Positions 7,867 to 16,390 of a stretch of 23,772 nucleotides of DNA are shown one piece after another. Source of the DNA: a virus; the IMG/VR virus record IMGVR_UViG_3300030098_003051, positions 1 to 23,772 of that record; one strand, given 5' to 3'. The notes below the pieces were generated by a model. That model saw only the letters and a list, made by a program, of their open reading frames with translations, was not told the DNA's origin and did not search any database. The position numbers and the translations under genes were made by a program. How positions within the stretch are numbered: position 1 is the first letter of the stretch; every line of letters starts with the position of its first letter.

Positions 7867-9198
7867 TTAGTGGACTTCCGACCAGTTCATTCCTGCCTTC
7901 GACTCAGCAGCAATGGCTACTCGTAAGTTGTAGTATTCACCAGCTTGTGCAGCAGATCTCTCTAATAATTCTTTGAGGTAATCTACGTCTTTCTTTTCAC
8001 ATTCATATTGTAATTCATCATGAACGAATGCAAGTTGGTGAGTAGTTTCTGGTAAGGATTCATGTGTAATTAACATCCAACGTTTTGCTAATACTGCACT
8101 TGAACCTTGGATGAGGTAGTTCAGTGCTTTGTGTTGGCTTTCGACGAGGAGCGTTCGTCCATCAATAGCCAAGATCTTGCCTGTGGAAGACCGCTCCTTA
8201 ACAGCCGATAGAAGTTCTGCCAAACCTGGGATTGCGTTAATGAACGCTTTCCTGACTTCTTTTCCCTTAGCTTTTGCTTTAGCTCTAGATAATTGCTTAT
8301 CAACTGAGAGTCCGATTTTTTCATCACCAGCTCCATATAAAAATGCGTAAGTTACTGTTTTAACTTGCCGACGGGTGATTCCAATTTTATCGGCGTTTGT
8401 TTGGTGAATGTCTCCGTTGAGAAGGATTTCCGCATAGCGTCCTGCATCATATTTTGCAAGATAATGGGATAGTACTCTAAGCTCAACACCGCTAAGGTCA
8501 GCACCGCACATAACCATGTCAGGGGATGCCTTAAATAATTTCCTAAACCTTTCATCTGATGGTACTTGGGCTAAATTTGGTTTTCGATGAGCACATCTAA
8601 ATGTGTTTGTAGCTACTGAGCAGTGATGATGTATTCGACTAGACGTCGTAACAAGCTTCAGCCATGCGTTCACGCCGACTGATATCATCCCTAACTGCTT
8701 CTTCAAATCCAGACAACGTAGAAAACTTAACGCAATATCCGTCCCAATATCCTTGAGAACTATCTCGTCTATTACTGGTTTTTTCGTCTTTAAGCTGATT
8801 GATGTAGGCGTCCAGCCATAGTGTGTTTGTAATATCCATGCAATGTGATCCCTTGATGTGGGATTTAACTCCTTTAGGCGAGTAAATGTGACACCTTCTA
8901 TGTAACCTGCTGTTTGGTTATTTCGTTTAGGAGTAAATTCTGATCCTGCAACGAGAGGGTGCCTGTCTCGAAGTAGTTGAGAAGTTTCTTCCAATTCTTT
9001 TCTGAGATCAGATTCAAGTTCCCATGCAGCTCGTTCATCAAAATACCATCCATGAATTTCTTGTTGTGTAAGTATGTCTGCTACCTTGTGCTCTAACGTA
9101 AGCCATTCAGGTAGGGGTGAAAGTGGTCGCATAATTTTGTAGTTACAGCTACGTCTTGTTCGCAATACATCTGCATTTCCGGTGACCATTCCTGCCAA
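7867..9198 (-). CDS. DNA polymerase, polymerase domain (3' part, frameshifted from 5' part)
   Basis: This is the polymerase domain of a T7 gp5-like family A DNA polymerase. Motif A is visible as GADLSGVELRVLSHYL (catalytic Asp). Motif B, the O helix, is RRQVKTVTYAFLYGAG, and motif C is AFVHDELQYE. The open frame formally starts at 9198, but its first 28 or so codons overlap the exonuclease-domain frame and look non-coding. True homology begins around the SPLPEWLTLEHKVADIL segment. Adding one base in the 4-base C run (plus-strand G 9114-9117) fuses the two frames into one 590-aa polymerase. T7 gp5 is 704 aa. Either the sequence has a one-base deletion or the gene is genuinely split. Confidence 0.93.
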   Translation of the reverse strand: MAGMVTGNADVLRTRRSCNYKIMRPLSPLPEWLTLEHKVADILTQQEIHGWYFDERAAWELESDLRKELEETSQLLRDRHPLVAGSEFTPKRNNQTAGYIEGVTFTRLKELNPTSRDHIAWILQTHYGWTPTSISLKTKKPVIDEIVLKDIGTDIALSFLRCLDLKKQLGMISVGVNAWLKLVTTSSRIHHHCSVATNTFRCAHRKPNLAQVPSDERFRKLFKASPDMVMCGADLSGVELRVLSHYLAKYDAGRYAEILLNGDIHQTNADKIGITRRQVKTVTYAFLYGAGDEKIGLSVDKQLSRAKAKAKGKEVRKAFINAIPGLAELLSAVKERSSTGKILAIDGRTLLVESQHKALNYLIQGSSAVLAKRWMLITHESLPETTHQLAFVHDELQYECEKKDVDYLKELLERSAAQAGEYYNLRVAIAAESKAGMNWSEVH

Positions 9199-9638
9199 TC
9201 AGTAGTCTTTCCAAATTCTCCTTTATATTCAGATATTCGATATCCCCAAGCTTCTAAGCTATGTCTACCGAAAAGTTGAAGAGGCATTAAATCCTGTATC
9301 CCTTCATTTCTTCTTCTTTCCTTACGCTTCCAATCTATTTCTAATAAGTTTGGATGGAATAAACGTGAAAGAAGTAGTGTATCTAGTATCTGTTTAGGAG
9401 GTTTGAAAAATTGATAAAGACTTCGTATACAAGGTAAGTCAAAACCACATATGTTGTGGCCGATAATCCAGTCTGCAACAGCCAAACGAGATAACCCTTC
9501 ATGTATTGGATACTGGTTATTACGTTCATCATTAAATGATTCAATTTTATCTGTTTCACTGTCATATATAGATAGGCAATGTATACGAGTTAAGTCATGT
9601 AGCAATCCATTAGTTTCAAGGTCAAATACGAGCATCAT
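9093..9638 (-). CDS. DNA polymerase, 3'-5' exonuclease domain (5' part)
   Basis: This is the N-terminal proofreading domain of the T7-like DNA polymerase. Exo I is visible as LVFDLETNG (residues 3-11), Exo II as IIGHNICGFDLP and Exo III as YCEQDVAVT. The frame runs out after HPYLNGLR*, where the polymerase frame (-1 relative) takes over. Reading through as CDHFHP then LPEWLTLEH gives a natural junction. The ATG at 9638 overlaps the preceding 55-aa gene. If the split is real the two products would have to associate, but a one-base sequencing or assembly deletion at the homopolymer is the simpler explanation. Confidence 0.93.
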   Translation of the reverse strand: MMLVFDLETNGLLHDLTRIHCLSIYDSETDKIESFNDERNNQYPIHEGLSRLAVADWIIGHNICGFDLPCIRSLYQFFKPPKQILDTLLLSRLFHPNLLEIDWKRKERRRNEGIQDLMPLQLFGRHSLEAWGYRISEYKGEFGKTTDWQEWSPEMQMYCEQDVAVTTKLCDHFHPYLNGLR

Positions 9639-9789
9639 GTTTCCAAGTGAACGTCTTATCTTTGAATTTGGCTTTCTGGATAGCTTCTTTAGTTGGTGGG
9701 TTTGGTTTTCTTAAATGTTTATACCATGGGTGTTCATAGTCTCCGTCAAAAATCCGTGGTTTGGTCTGGTTCGTCGGTCTCAATTTCAT
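9622..9789 (-). CDS. Small basic hypothetical protein between primase and polymerase
   Basis: This 55-aa open frame fills the 107-base gap between the primase-helicase and DNA polymerase genes. It begins at the ATG at 9787-9789 inside the primase 3' end (MKLRPTNQTKPRIFDGDY) and continues EHPWYKHLRKPNPPTK. It ends KDKTFTWKHDARI* inside the start of the polymerase gene. It is Lys/Arg-rich with several Trp and Tyr, and the residue choice is protein-like throughout the gap. T7-like phages commonly carry tiny genes here. The function is unknown. Confidence 0.66.
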   Translation of the reverse strand: MKLRPTNQTKPRIFDGDYEHPWYKHLRKPNPPTKEAIQKAKFKDKTFTWKHDARI

Positions 9790-11359
9790 GTTCTTCGAAA
9801 CGACATGTTTGTAAGTTGTATTTCAATTTTGAGCAAACTCCTACTTCGCCTGAATAGCGATTCTTAAGGAGTCGCACAGTCGTAGAGCTTCCTGCTTTAT
9901 CGGATTGCTGATCTCTTTCGAGCGCAATGACCGAATCGCTAAGTTGAGATATCGAAGCACTTCCTCTGAGTTGTCCAAGGGTTACTCTCGCTCCTTCTTC
10001 GTGATTTTTATCTTGTTGTGTTCTACGTAAATGGCTAACTAGAAATAGTGATATACCAGTTCGTTCGACTAAGCTTCTTAACTTGGTCATGGTTTGATCA
10101 ATCATCCTACGTTCCTCACCATCTAATCCACTTAGTAATATGGATAAATGGTCTAGGAATACAACACGACACTCCAATCCACAGGCAAGGTATTCGATCC
10201 TATTAAAAATGACATCAGGATCAAAAGACCCGAAGCCATCAAAAAGGTAAAGGCTCCAATTAGCAATGGTATTACGAAAACACTCTTCAAGTTCTTCTCT
10301 GTCATGTTCTCCTATATGTAGAGCTTTTCCAAGCTTTGAGGACATCAATCCTAAAGCTGTTCGTCTGTTACTTTCTTCAAGTGCCAGGTAGCCGATCCGT
10401 TCTCCGCTTTCGAGAAGGTGAGTTGCAAGATCCCTGCAGAAGGAAGATTTTCCAGTACCAGTACCTGCAGTAATTGTCGTAAGCTCTCCGTATCTGATCC
10501 CGTGTGTTTTATTTTGTAGTCCAATAAATGGGTACTCATGGTTACAAGGTGGTTCGGGTGTAGTAACTAATTCAAGAAGGTCTTTGCCTTCTATAATTCC
10601 ATCTGGTCTAAATTCCTTTGCATCCCAGATAGCACGTCTTATCGCCTCAGCGTCCCCCGCCTGTAACGCATCTGATGCGTCCTTGTACGTGGAAAGCCTC
10701 GCAATCTTGACCTTCCCAGGTGGTAGTACTGACGCAGCATCCTCCGCTGCATTTCTTCCTGCCTCATCTCCATCAAAGAAGAGAACAATCTCTTGATACC
10801 CTTGAAAGAGAGGTATTTGTTTCTGAATGTCTTTTTTCGCTGAGGCAGCTCCGTGTGGTAAGGAGACCATCGGCCATCCCTCCATCGCTTCATAACACGA
10901 CGCAGCATCTAATTCACCTTCAGTAACAACAATACGCTTGCCAGTACTAGGGAATAAATGCTGACCAAATAAGGTGTCAGTGGAAACTCCTTCATAGTAA
11001 AAATCCTTTTGCTTAGTCTTTACTTTTGCTCCTTGAAGTACTCCGTCGCTCGTGAAATAATGGAAGCGTAGAAGTTCTCCGTCTCGGAGTATTTTGTAGA
11101 ATTGATTTGTCTTCTCGGATATACCTCGACGTTGCAGCCTTTGAGCTGATCCTCTAAGTTGTACATCTGATTTCATTTGATGAGTGTGTGTTCTTTCTCC
11201 ATCCGCTGGAGTGCGTGTATGACATACAAAGCAATAAGCATGACCATCGGAATACAAAGAGTTTGCATCCGATGATCCGCAGTTAATACATGGTGTATGT
11301 CTAACAAATTCGCTTTCTATATGAGCCATTCCATTGGTATGTTGACCCATGATGTCCAT
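9746..11359 (-). CDS. Primase-helicase (T7 gp4-like)
   Basis: This is a bifunctional replisome protein that primes lagging strands and unwinds DNA. The 537-aa product has an N-terminal zinc ribbon (CINC at 24-27 and CFVC at 43-46), then a TOPRIM primase core (TEGELDAAS with Glu147; FDGDEAGR at 195-202). A RecA-type DnaB-like helicase follows, with Walker A AGTGTGKSS (298-306) and Walker B VVFLDHLS (about 392-399). Later come a helicase SHLRRT segment and RLLKNRYSGEVG near the C-terminus. T7 gp4A is 566 aa. The start overlaps the endonuclease gene by 43 bases. The ATG at 11359 is used, with in-frame alternatives at 11350 and 11329. Confidence 0.97.
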   Translation of the reverse strand: MDIMGQHTNGMAHIESEFVRHTPCINCGSSDANSLYSDGHAYCFVCHTRTPADGERTHTHQMKSDVQLRGSAQRLQRRGISEKTNQFYKILRDGELLRFHYFTSDGVLQGAKVKTKQKDFYYEGVSTDTLFGQHLFPSTGKRIVVTEGELDAASCYEAMEGWPMVSLPHGAASAKKDIQKQIPLFQGYQEIVLFFDGDEAGRNAAEDAASVLPPGKVKIARLSTYKDASDALQAGDAEAIRRAIWDAKEFRPDGIIEGKDLLELVTTPEPPCNHEYPFIGLQNKTHGIRYGELTTITAGTGTGKSSFCRDLATHLLESGERIGYLALEESNRRTALGLMSSKLGKALHIGEHDREELEECFRNTIANWSLYLFDGFGSFDPDVIFNRIEYLACGLECRVVFLDHLSILLSGLDGEERRMIDQTMTKLRSLVERTGISLFLVSHLRRTQQDKNHEEGARVTLGQLRGSASISQLSDSVIALERDQQSDKAGSSTTVRLLKNRYSGEVGVCSKLKYNLQTCRFEEHEIETDEPDQTTDF

Positions 11360-11667
11360 GGGATTCCATGACGTTCACACCATTGTGCGTACGTCGTCTT
11401 AGATTTTTTTGAGATTTTATTGTAAGGGTTTTGAAATACCATCCTTATGTCTAAGTCTGGGTTCTGTTCCTTTACAGCTTTCATTTTTCGCCTATCGGCT
11501 GGATCCCAATAACCTTTAGTCTCTAGATAGACATGATTAGGGAGTAGAAAGTCAGGTGTGTAAAAGTGCTGGATTTGATAAGAGACTTTAGTTGGTTCAT
11601 ATTCATAATCAATACCTAGTTCGCATAATAAATCGGATACCTGCTCCTCTAGTCGTGAGCGGAACAT
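11317..11667 (-). CDS. Endonuclease I, Holliday junction resolvase (T7 gp3-like)
   Basis: This PD-(D/E)XK resolvase cuts branched DNA and degrades host DNA. The 116-aa product contains an N-terminal RSRLEEQV helix with candidate catalytic Glu, then TPDF (Asp39) and LETKG (Glu49, Lys51). This reproduces the D-x(9)-E-x-K spacing of the T7 enzyme (149 aa). A basic segment near the end (NKISKKSKTTYAQWCERHG) matches the family. It abuts the ssDNA-binding protein (ATG overlaps the stop by one base) and overlaps primase-helicase. Confidence 0.93.
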   Translation of the reverse strand: MFRSRLEEQVSDLLCELGIDYEYEPTKVSYQIQHFYTPDFLLPNHVYLETKGYWDPADRRKMKAVKEQNPDLDIRMVFQNPYNKISKKSKTTYAQWCERHGIPWTSWVNIPMEWLI

Positions 11668-12245
11668 TAGAAATCATCATCTGTTTGTTCAGAGCAAGGA
11701 GTGGTATCTAGTACAGGATTAGGTGCATCTGCTTTATAGCCTTTACATTTACCAAATAACTCAGCAGCTTCAGTTTCGCCTAAATCTCCAGAGTCAACAC
11801 CAGCTGACCCCGCAACTGAGACAACCTGAACTCCAGATAGTTTTAACGATGTTCCATAAGTAACACCATCTCTAAGTAGATAAGGTTTCTGTATAAACCC
11901 TAACTTAACCTTAGATCCTTCATAGACAGGAGTGTTTTGATCTTGAATCAATGTCCCTTCTGTGTCTACGATTGGTGGTTTCTTATCTTCACCCCAAGAG
12001 AACTTGATTATATACTTCCCTTTGGCAACTTCTTCCCAAGGTTCGGGACGTAAGGTGCTGCGCTTAGGGTTCTTGAGTTTTGATTCAGCCCATTTAAGAC
12101 ATTCCACTCTCTCTTCTTCTAAAGTATCAACAAGTTCTTGTCCTACTTCAGCCTTCAAGCTATAGCCATATTGACTAGGCTTCATGACAGCTTGGAATCC
12201 AGATAATGTGACTGGTGTTGGTGTTACGTGTATGGCTCTAGACAT
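11667..12245 (-). CDS. Single-stranded DNA-binding protein (T7 gp2.5-like)
   Basis: This protein coats ssDNA and couples replisome components. The 192-aa product has an OB-fold-like body (KAEVGQELVDTLEEER; GKYIIKFSWGEDKKPPIVD; KVKLGFIQKPYLLRDG; LKLSGVQVVSV). The strongly acidic tail ends EQTDDDF, and the aromatic last residue is the hallmark of gp2.5. I chose the ATG at 12245, which has AGGAGG nine bases upstream, over the GTG at 12248. T7 gp2.5 is 232 aa. It is followed at once by endonuclease I, the T7 order. Confidence 0.93.
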   Translation of the reverse strand: MSRAIHVTPTPVTLSGFQAVMKPSQYGYSLKAEVGQELVDTLEEERVECLKWAESKLKNPKRSTLRPEPWEEVAKGKYIIKFSWGEDKKPPIVDTEGTLIQDQNTPVYEGSKVKLGFIQKPYLLRDGVTYGTSLKLSGVQVVSVAGSAGVDSGDLGETEAAELFGKCKGYKADAPNPVLDTTPCSEQTDDDF

Positions 12246-12447
12246 CACAAGTTGCCTCCTCTTTTACTTCTTCAGCAGGAGCTAACTCTTTAGCTAATGT
12301 TTGGCGATACTCTCTTAGTTCAGCTAACTTATCGTCAACTGCTTTAAGTCTTTTCATTTTAGCTTCTCGCTCCGCTGCTTGTAATCTCTCTTCAGAGACG
12401 ACAACAATGGTAGGTGGTGCGAAAAAACTATCAAATAGTGAATACAT
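12238..12447 (-). CDS. Small helical protein between RNA polymerase and ssb
   Basis: This 69-aa protein begins with a short hydrophobic segment (MYSLFDSFFAPPTIVVV). A long charged helix follows, rich in Glu, Lys, Ala and Leu (SEERLQAAEREAKMKRLKA, then KLAELREYRQTLAKEL), probably a coiled coil. It begins immediately after the RNA polymerase stop and overlaps ssb by 8 bases. Similar short helical proteins occur at this position in cyanopodoviruses, but the function is unknown. A role in host takeover, like the small T7 genes 1.1-1.8, is speculation. Confidence 0.75.
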   Translation of the reverse strand: MYSLFDSFFAPPTIVVVSEERLQAAEREAKMKRLKAVDDKLAELREYRQTLAKELAPAEEVKEEATCDV

Positions 12448-14787
12448 TTAACAGAAAAAATAGGTTGATTCGATTACAGACTCAGGCTTCAAGCCTCCTA
12501 TAATCGGTGGTTCAGACTCTGCTCCAATTTGTTTGGCAAAGTCAGTTAGGTAGTCATGCTCGGCAAAGAGATACATATATGTCTCACGTACTATCCTTGA
12601 TAGCTCACACATATCAGTTGCACGACATAAAACTGAATCATGTATAAGAGCTATTGGATTATCAAAATGCAGTGATGATAAGCATAGTAGGCTTGCGTCT
12701 AAGCTATGGATAAGATTCGGAGCTGTTGCAGCCTTATGTCTAGCTTTATCTACTTCATTACTGTTATCAGTCGCAACACGCATGTTGCATTGACCTAATA
12801 CTTTAAGGGTTATGCGTTCAAAGTTCTTCTTAAAGATCTGTTGAGTAACAGTGAATCCAGAAGGAGTTACCCACTCCAATTGAGTGGCTCCCCTTTTAAT
12901 AGCTTTCGATACCTCATCCTCTATCCATTTCATAACAGACATCGGACCAGGTACAACTTGATTCATTGCATCTCTTACAGCTTTAACAGTTTGAGTTAGT
13001 TCATCCTTATCAATATCTATACCTTTCTCTTTGAAAGCTTCTCGAATGTATGATCGATTTGAGAAGGGCTTTGCGTTGTAAGGTATTGTCATTACCGTTC
13101 TCTTCGTACACTTACGATCCCAGTAAGGATGAAGTCTTTCAGGTATATTTGGTGATGATGTTTCAGCTATTACTTTATACGCATCTTGCGGTTTATCACT
13201 AGGTAATACATTAACTAACTTAGCTGTTGAATTATCTTTAGCGAGACCTGCGAGTATTTGTAGACCACTACATGTAGCGTCTATAGCTATAGGTAATCCA
13301 GTACTTACTCTGTCTCTCTTAATAAGACAGTGATAGAACTCATCACAACTAGCTAAGAACTGAAATGGTTCCTCAGCTACTTCCCATTCATGGATATTTC
13401 CTAATGGATCAGTAGCAATTCGACTGATGAGATCTTCATTCTCATATGTCCAATGGATGCGGTCATCTTCAGTAGCTTTATCTAGACCATAAGTTGTAGC
13501 TGCATGGAAACGAATCCAATACTCAGCCTTGTCATCCATAAAAGATTCATCAGCGAATCGAATCAGACTTTTCCCAAAGTCAGTATCTTGAGGCGTTAGA
13601 AATGCAGGGATAGGGTAAACCCGCCCTCTGTAATCAAAGCTCCAGGGTATAAACCATCGCTCCTTATCCTTAAATCTAGCAACCGCTTCCATGGTCATCC
13701 TTGTGCGACAAGAACGTTTAAATTCTTGCGCTTGTTTATTCAAGACCTCTGCTGCATCTCTTCTATATTTCTTACGAGCTATATCATTCTCACCAATATC
13801 AACAGGTTTCGTTGGTAGGTCATGATGAACAATAGGGAGAAATTTACCTACACTGATTTGTCTTTCTTCTAGCTGTTCAGCTACATCAACAATGAACGGA
13901 TTCAGTGTATAGGCTACCTTTTGAATCTTATTTAGAAAGGTAAAAGGCTTTTCTCCCTGTATACGTGACGACTCAGAACGCCTTACCATGTCATGTCCAC
14001 GCATGATCTCATTAAGTAAGTAGCCACCTGGTTTTTCAGGTGACCAATCGTTAGGTTCAATCAACATTGGCCAAGCAAGTGGGCTGAATAACTCAGCGTT
14101 ATGCATGACCTGATCTTTAATCGCTAAGAACTCAGGTGTAGGTACTACATAGTTGACGGTTTTCCTACCTTCTCTCTTAATCTCTGTTGTAAACCATCCA
14201 CTAACTTCTAATAAACAATCAAGTAACCAGCCTCCTAGTTTGACTCGATTACCACGTCCCCAGGTTTTCCACCTCTTAACTTCATAGCGATTCATTAATG
14301 TTTGAATCACTACAACTTTTTGCTGTGTACCTATTGATCTGTGCCAATAGTTTTTCTTTAAAGTTTCTAGTAACCCTGGAGCATGTGTTTCATAATGCCG
14401 GATCTGACATTCAGCCTCAACAGCACTACCTATCGCATCACATACATTGACTAATTGATTACTCTTTTCTTTAAAACTAAAGATCTTATCAATAGCAATT
14501 TTACAAGCGATGGCTGCTGCTGCTTCCGCTTCTAACTCAGCTAAATAAACAGCGATCTCTTTAAAAGATCTACCGTTATACCCTTTATGTATTCGTAAAT
14601 TTGTATCCTTAATACATTGAACAACTAAGGGTAATAAAGTATCAATTGTAGCTATTCCATAGATAGAAGCAGATGAATATTCCTTTTCTTCAAGTTTGCG
14701 TGTGTTGTCTTTTAATCGTTTGAGTCCTTGTCGAACTTGGTCACGCTCAAGCTCGACCTGCTCAGAAATTTGAGCTGGTGTAGCCAT
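12448..14787 (-). CDS. Phage single-subunit DNA-directed RNA polymerase (T7 gp1-like)
   Basis: This enzyme transcribes middle and late phage genes from phage promoters. The 779-aa product is shorter than T7 RNAP (883). Conserved elements in order are SFDYRGRVYPIPAFL (the DxxGR motif), motif A IAIDATCSGLQILAG (catalytic Asp), motif B KRTVMTIPYNAK (catalytic Lys and Tyr) with SNRSYIREAF, and motif C LIHDSV with Asp717, 62 residues from the end. The C-terminus is STYFFC, an aromatic end comparable to T7 FAFA. It follows integrase by 30 bases. A 24-base T7-promoter-like motif lies inside this gene at 13952-13975. An additional CAAGGAC copy lies near the 5' end. Confidence 0.97.
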   Translation of the reverse strand: MATPAQISEQVELERDQVRQGLKRLKDNTRKLEEKEYSSASIYGIATIDTLLPLVVQCIKDTNLRIHKGYNGRSFKEIAVYLAELEAEAAAAIACKIAIDKIFSFKEKSNQLVNVCDAIGSAVEAECQIRHYETHAPGLLETLKKNYWHRSIGTQQKVVVIQTLMNRYEVKRWKTWGRGNRVKLGGWLLDCLLEVSGWFTTEIKREGRKTVNYVVPTPEFLAIKDQVMHNAELFSPLAWPMLIEPNDWSPEKPGGYLLNEIMRGHDMVRRSESSRIQGEKPFTFLNKIQKVAYTLNPFIVDVAEQLEERQISVGKFLPIVHHDLPTKPVDIGENDIARKKYRRDAAEVLNKQAQEFKRSCRTRMTMEAVARFKDKERWFIPWSFDYRGRVYPIPAFLTPQDTDFGKSLIRFADESFMDDKAEYWIRFHAATTYGLDKATEDDRIHWTYENEDLISRIATDPLGNIHEWEVAEEPFQFLASCDEFYHCLIKRDRVSTGLPIAIDATCSGLQILAGLAKDNSTAKLVNVLPSDKPQDAYKVIAETSSPNIPERLHPYWDRKCTKRTVMTIPYNAKPFSNRSYIREAFKEKGIDIDKDELTQTVKAVRDAMNQVVPGPMSVMKWIEDEVSKAIKRGATQLEWVTPSGFTVTQQIFKKNFERITLKVLGQCNMRVATDNSNEVDKARHKAATAPNLIHSLDASLLCLSSLHFDNPIALIHDSVLCRATDMCELSRIVRETYMYLFAEHDYLTDFAKQIGAESEPPIIGGLKPESVIESTYFFC
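13952..13975 (-). promoter_or_regulatory. Candidate T7-like phage RNA polymerase promoter inside the polymerase gene
   Basis: The minus strand reads TGAGTCGTC then ACGTATACAGGGAGA. The last ten bases, TACAGGGAGA, differ from the initiation region of the T7 consensus (TATAGGGAGA) at a single base. Of the 24 bases, 23 recur at 20825-20848 just after the terminase gene, where coding constraint does not apply. Initiation would be at the first G (base 13957) toward the 3' half of the polymerase gene and the replication genes. Confidence 0.5.
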
Positions 14788-14817
14788 AAAAATGCAGTAG
14801 ATAACGCAGTAGTTTAC

Positions 14818-15684
14818 TTAGAATTGCAGCTGATGAGTGTGCAGTTGTTGGCTTTCATCAGTTGATTTTGCATATCCTAATGTGGTCTTTAAGTTAGTGT
14901 GACCTAGCATATTCATCACGTCAATTGGTGGTGTACCTGACGCCATATGCCATGTCCCAAAACTATATCTAAGAGAGTGAAAGTGATAACCATCCTCTGG
15001 TTTTAATCCTAAGTAATTAGTACATGTGTAGAACACACGTCTTAATTGATCAGCATTCTCCCATTCATCACCAAAGATCTTGACATCAGGTTTAGTGAAC
15101 TCAACTCTTGATTGAAGAATAGGTAGCAATAAAGGATGGATAGGAATAGTCCTAGCTTTACCCCACTTACATTTCTCTAGCTTGAGAATGTTGTGACTAA
15201 AGTCTACCCACTTAGCAGGTAGGTTCAGTATCTCCGATTGACGCATGCCTGTTAGAGCAGCGAATTGGATTACATCAGCAAGATCATCACGCCTCATCTG
15301 CGTCCTTGCGAACTCAAGCATATCTTTCACATGATCTTTAGAAAAGAAAGTACGATTACTCTCTGTTTCTTTGAATCGATGGAAAGGTAATTCATCAAGG
15401 CTAATGTTTACGACCTTCATCTCTTTACAGAATTTAATTACTGTTGAGACGGCAGAGGTGAATCGATTCACAGCAGCGTGTGTCATACCACGTTTCCTTA
15501 ATCGATTACCTAGTTCATACATCAACGGATAGTCAATGTGTTTGATAGGGAAGGAACGTCCTTGAAATTCAGTGAATAACCCTGAGTAATGGAGAGCGGA
15601 CTTCCGTCCGTTTCCAGTCATCCAGGTTTCTCTGTTGTTAATAGTGAAGTCCAAACATGTTCCCCATGTAAGAGCTTTACTCAT
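14818..15684 (-). CDS. int: Tyrosine site-specific integrase
   Basis: This lambda-integrase-family recombinase would insert or excise phage DNA at att sites. The 288-aa product has an N-terminal SAM-like core-binding region and a complete catalytic domain. Visible residues are Arg148 (TGMRQSEIL), a beta-hairpin Lys around 171-176 (KCKWGK), His236-x-x-Arg239 (HSLRYSFGTW), His262 (LGHTN) and nucleophile Tyr271 (TTLGYAKS). All catalytic residues are present, so it appears functional. It precedes RNA polymerase as in P-SSP7-type phages. No tRNA-like attP was found in the short gap downstream. The tRNA-Leu at 19702 is the nearest obvious candidate. Confidence 0.95.
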   Translation of the reverse strand: MSKALTWGTCLDFTINNRETWMTGNGRKSALHYSGLFTEFQGRSFPIKHIDYPLMYELGNRLRKRGMTHAAVNRFTSAVSTVIKFCKEMKVVNISLDELPFHRFKETESNRTFFSKDHVKDMLEFARTQMRRDDLADVIQFAALTGMRQSEILNLPAKWVDFSHNILKLEKCKWGKARTIPIHPLLLPILQSRVEFTKPDVKIFGDEWENADQLRRVFYTCTNYLGLKPEDGYHFHSLRYSFGTWHMASGTPPIDVMNMLGHTNLKTTLGYAKSTDESQQLHTHQLQF

Positions 15685-15725
15685 AAATAATTGAGGTTAA
15701 TTGTTTTACTAAGTCCTTTATCGAT

Positions 15726-15875
15726 TTAAGAGTAGTTGGGAGCTGAAGATACAAGGTGAAATGTATCGTCGACTACCTGTTCGTTCATAAGTTGTATCAG
15801 TTCATCCCTGCATGGATGGTTCTTTACTTCTCTGAGTAGTTCTTGATACCTGATTTCTTGTGTTCTGTTAGTCAT
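15726..15875 (-). CDS. Small early hypothetical protein
   Basis: This 49-aa protein (MTNRTQEIRYQELLREVKNH, then CRDELIQLMNEQVVDDTF) is mostly helical and charged. I placed the start at the ATG at 15875. It has an AGAGGA-type site about 11 bases upstream and overlaps the previous gene stop. A 63-aa extension from 15917 is possible but lies inside the previous gene. The function is unknown. Confidence 0.62.
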   Translation of the reverse strand: MTNRTQEIRYQELLREVKNHPCRDELIQLMNEQVVDDTFHLVSSAPNYS

Positions 15876-16176
15876 TGCTAAAAAATTCCTCTGGTGAAAT
15901 GGTGTGCATTGCGTCATATGTCAAAACTGTGAACTCTTTGGAGTCCTTCATTAATTGACTGACTTTCTTTTTGGCAGCATGTAGGCGCTGGTAAGCGTGC
16001 TCTTTAACCTTGCCTTTATTGGTTACTTCTCTAACGACACATATATGTGAACGCTTTAGTTCCCATAACTCTTTGAGTTCCATAAAGACATCAAAAGGTA
16101 AAGTCTCGTACTTCTCAGCAGGTACATCTGCATAAGCTTTCCATCGATTGGGAAAGTAGCGTTTAGTTTTCTTCAT
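15868..16176 (-). CDS. Early hypothetical protein
   Basis: This protein of about 102 aa, from the ATG at 16176, is basic at the N-terminus (MKKTKRYFPNRWKAYADVP). A helical middle follows (FDVFMELKELWELKRSHICVV), then a Lys-rich helix (RLHAAKKKVSQLMKDSK). It ends SPEEFFSND. The predicted fold and Arg/Lys content could suit nucleic-acid binding, but no known family is recognised. It overlaps its neighbours on both sides by 8-14 bases, indicating an operon of coupled small genes. A TTG start at 16191 is less likely. Confidence 0.72.
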   Translation of the reverse strand: MKKTKRYFPNRWKAYADVPAEKYETLPFDVFMELKELWELKRSHICVVREVTNKGKVKEHAYQRLHAAKKKVSQLMKDSKEFTVLTYDAMHTISPEEFFSND

Positions 16177-16339
16177 GTCTTTCAATATCAATTAGTGTCC
16201 AGTTGGAGTCCTTGAGATCATCTGCTTTATAAGCAGCGTCCATATCATCTTCACCTAACATATATTTATGGAAAGTAACATCACTATCCACAAATCCATA
16301 GGTGACCTTATACATCAGTGGTTGATGAGTGTGTGGCAT
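16163..16339 (-). CDS. Small acidic early hypothetical protein
   Basis: This protein of about 58 aa, from the ATG at 16339 (a TTG at 16351 is the alternative), begins MPHTHQPLMYKVTYGFVDSD. The C-terminal half is acidic (GEDDMDAAYKADDLKDSNWT). It looks like a small beta-rich domain followed by a helix. No family is recognised. It overlaps the next gene by 14 bases. Confidence 0.6.
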   Translation of the reverse strand: MPHTHQPLMYKVTYGFVDSDVTFHKYMLGEDDMDAAYKADDLKDSNWTLIDIERHEEN

Positions 16340-16390
16340 TGTTGTAATCAATTCATGAGAAGTTTGCGTACTAGCTGTTTAGTTTTGGCC

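Noticed and set aside
9105-9125. Programmed -1 frameshift in DNA polymerase
   Set aside because: No X XXY YYZ slippery heptamer or obvious downstream pseudoknot was seen. A one-base homopolymer deletion explains it more simply, though it is not excluded.
14788-14817. attP next to the integrase as in P-SSP7
   Set aside because: Only 30 bases separate int and RNA polymerase and they show no tRNA-like sequence.
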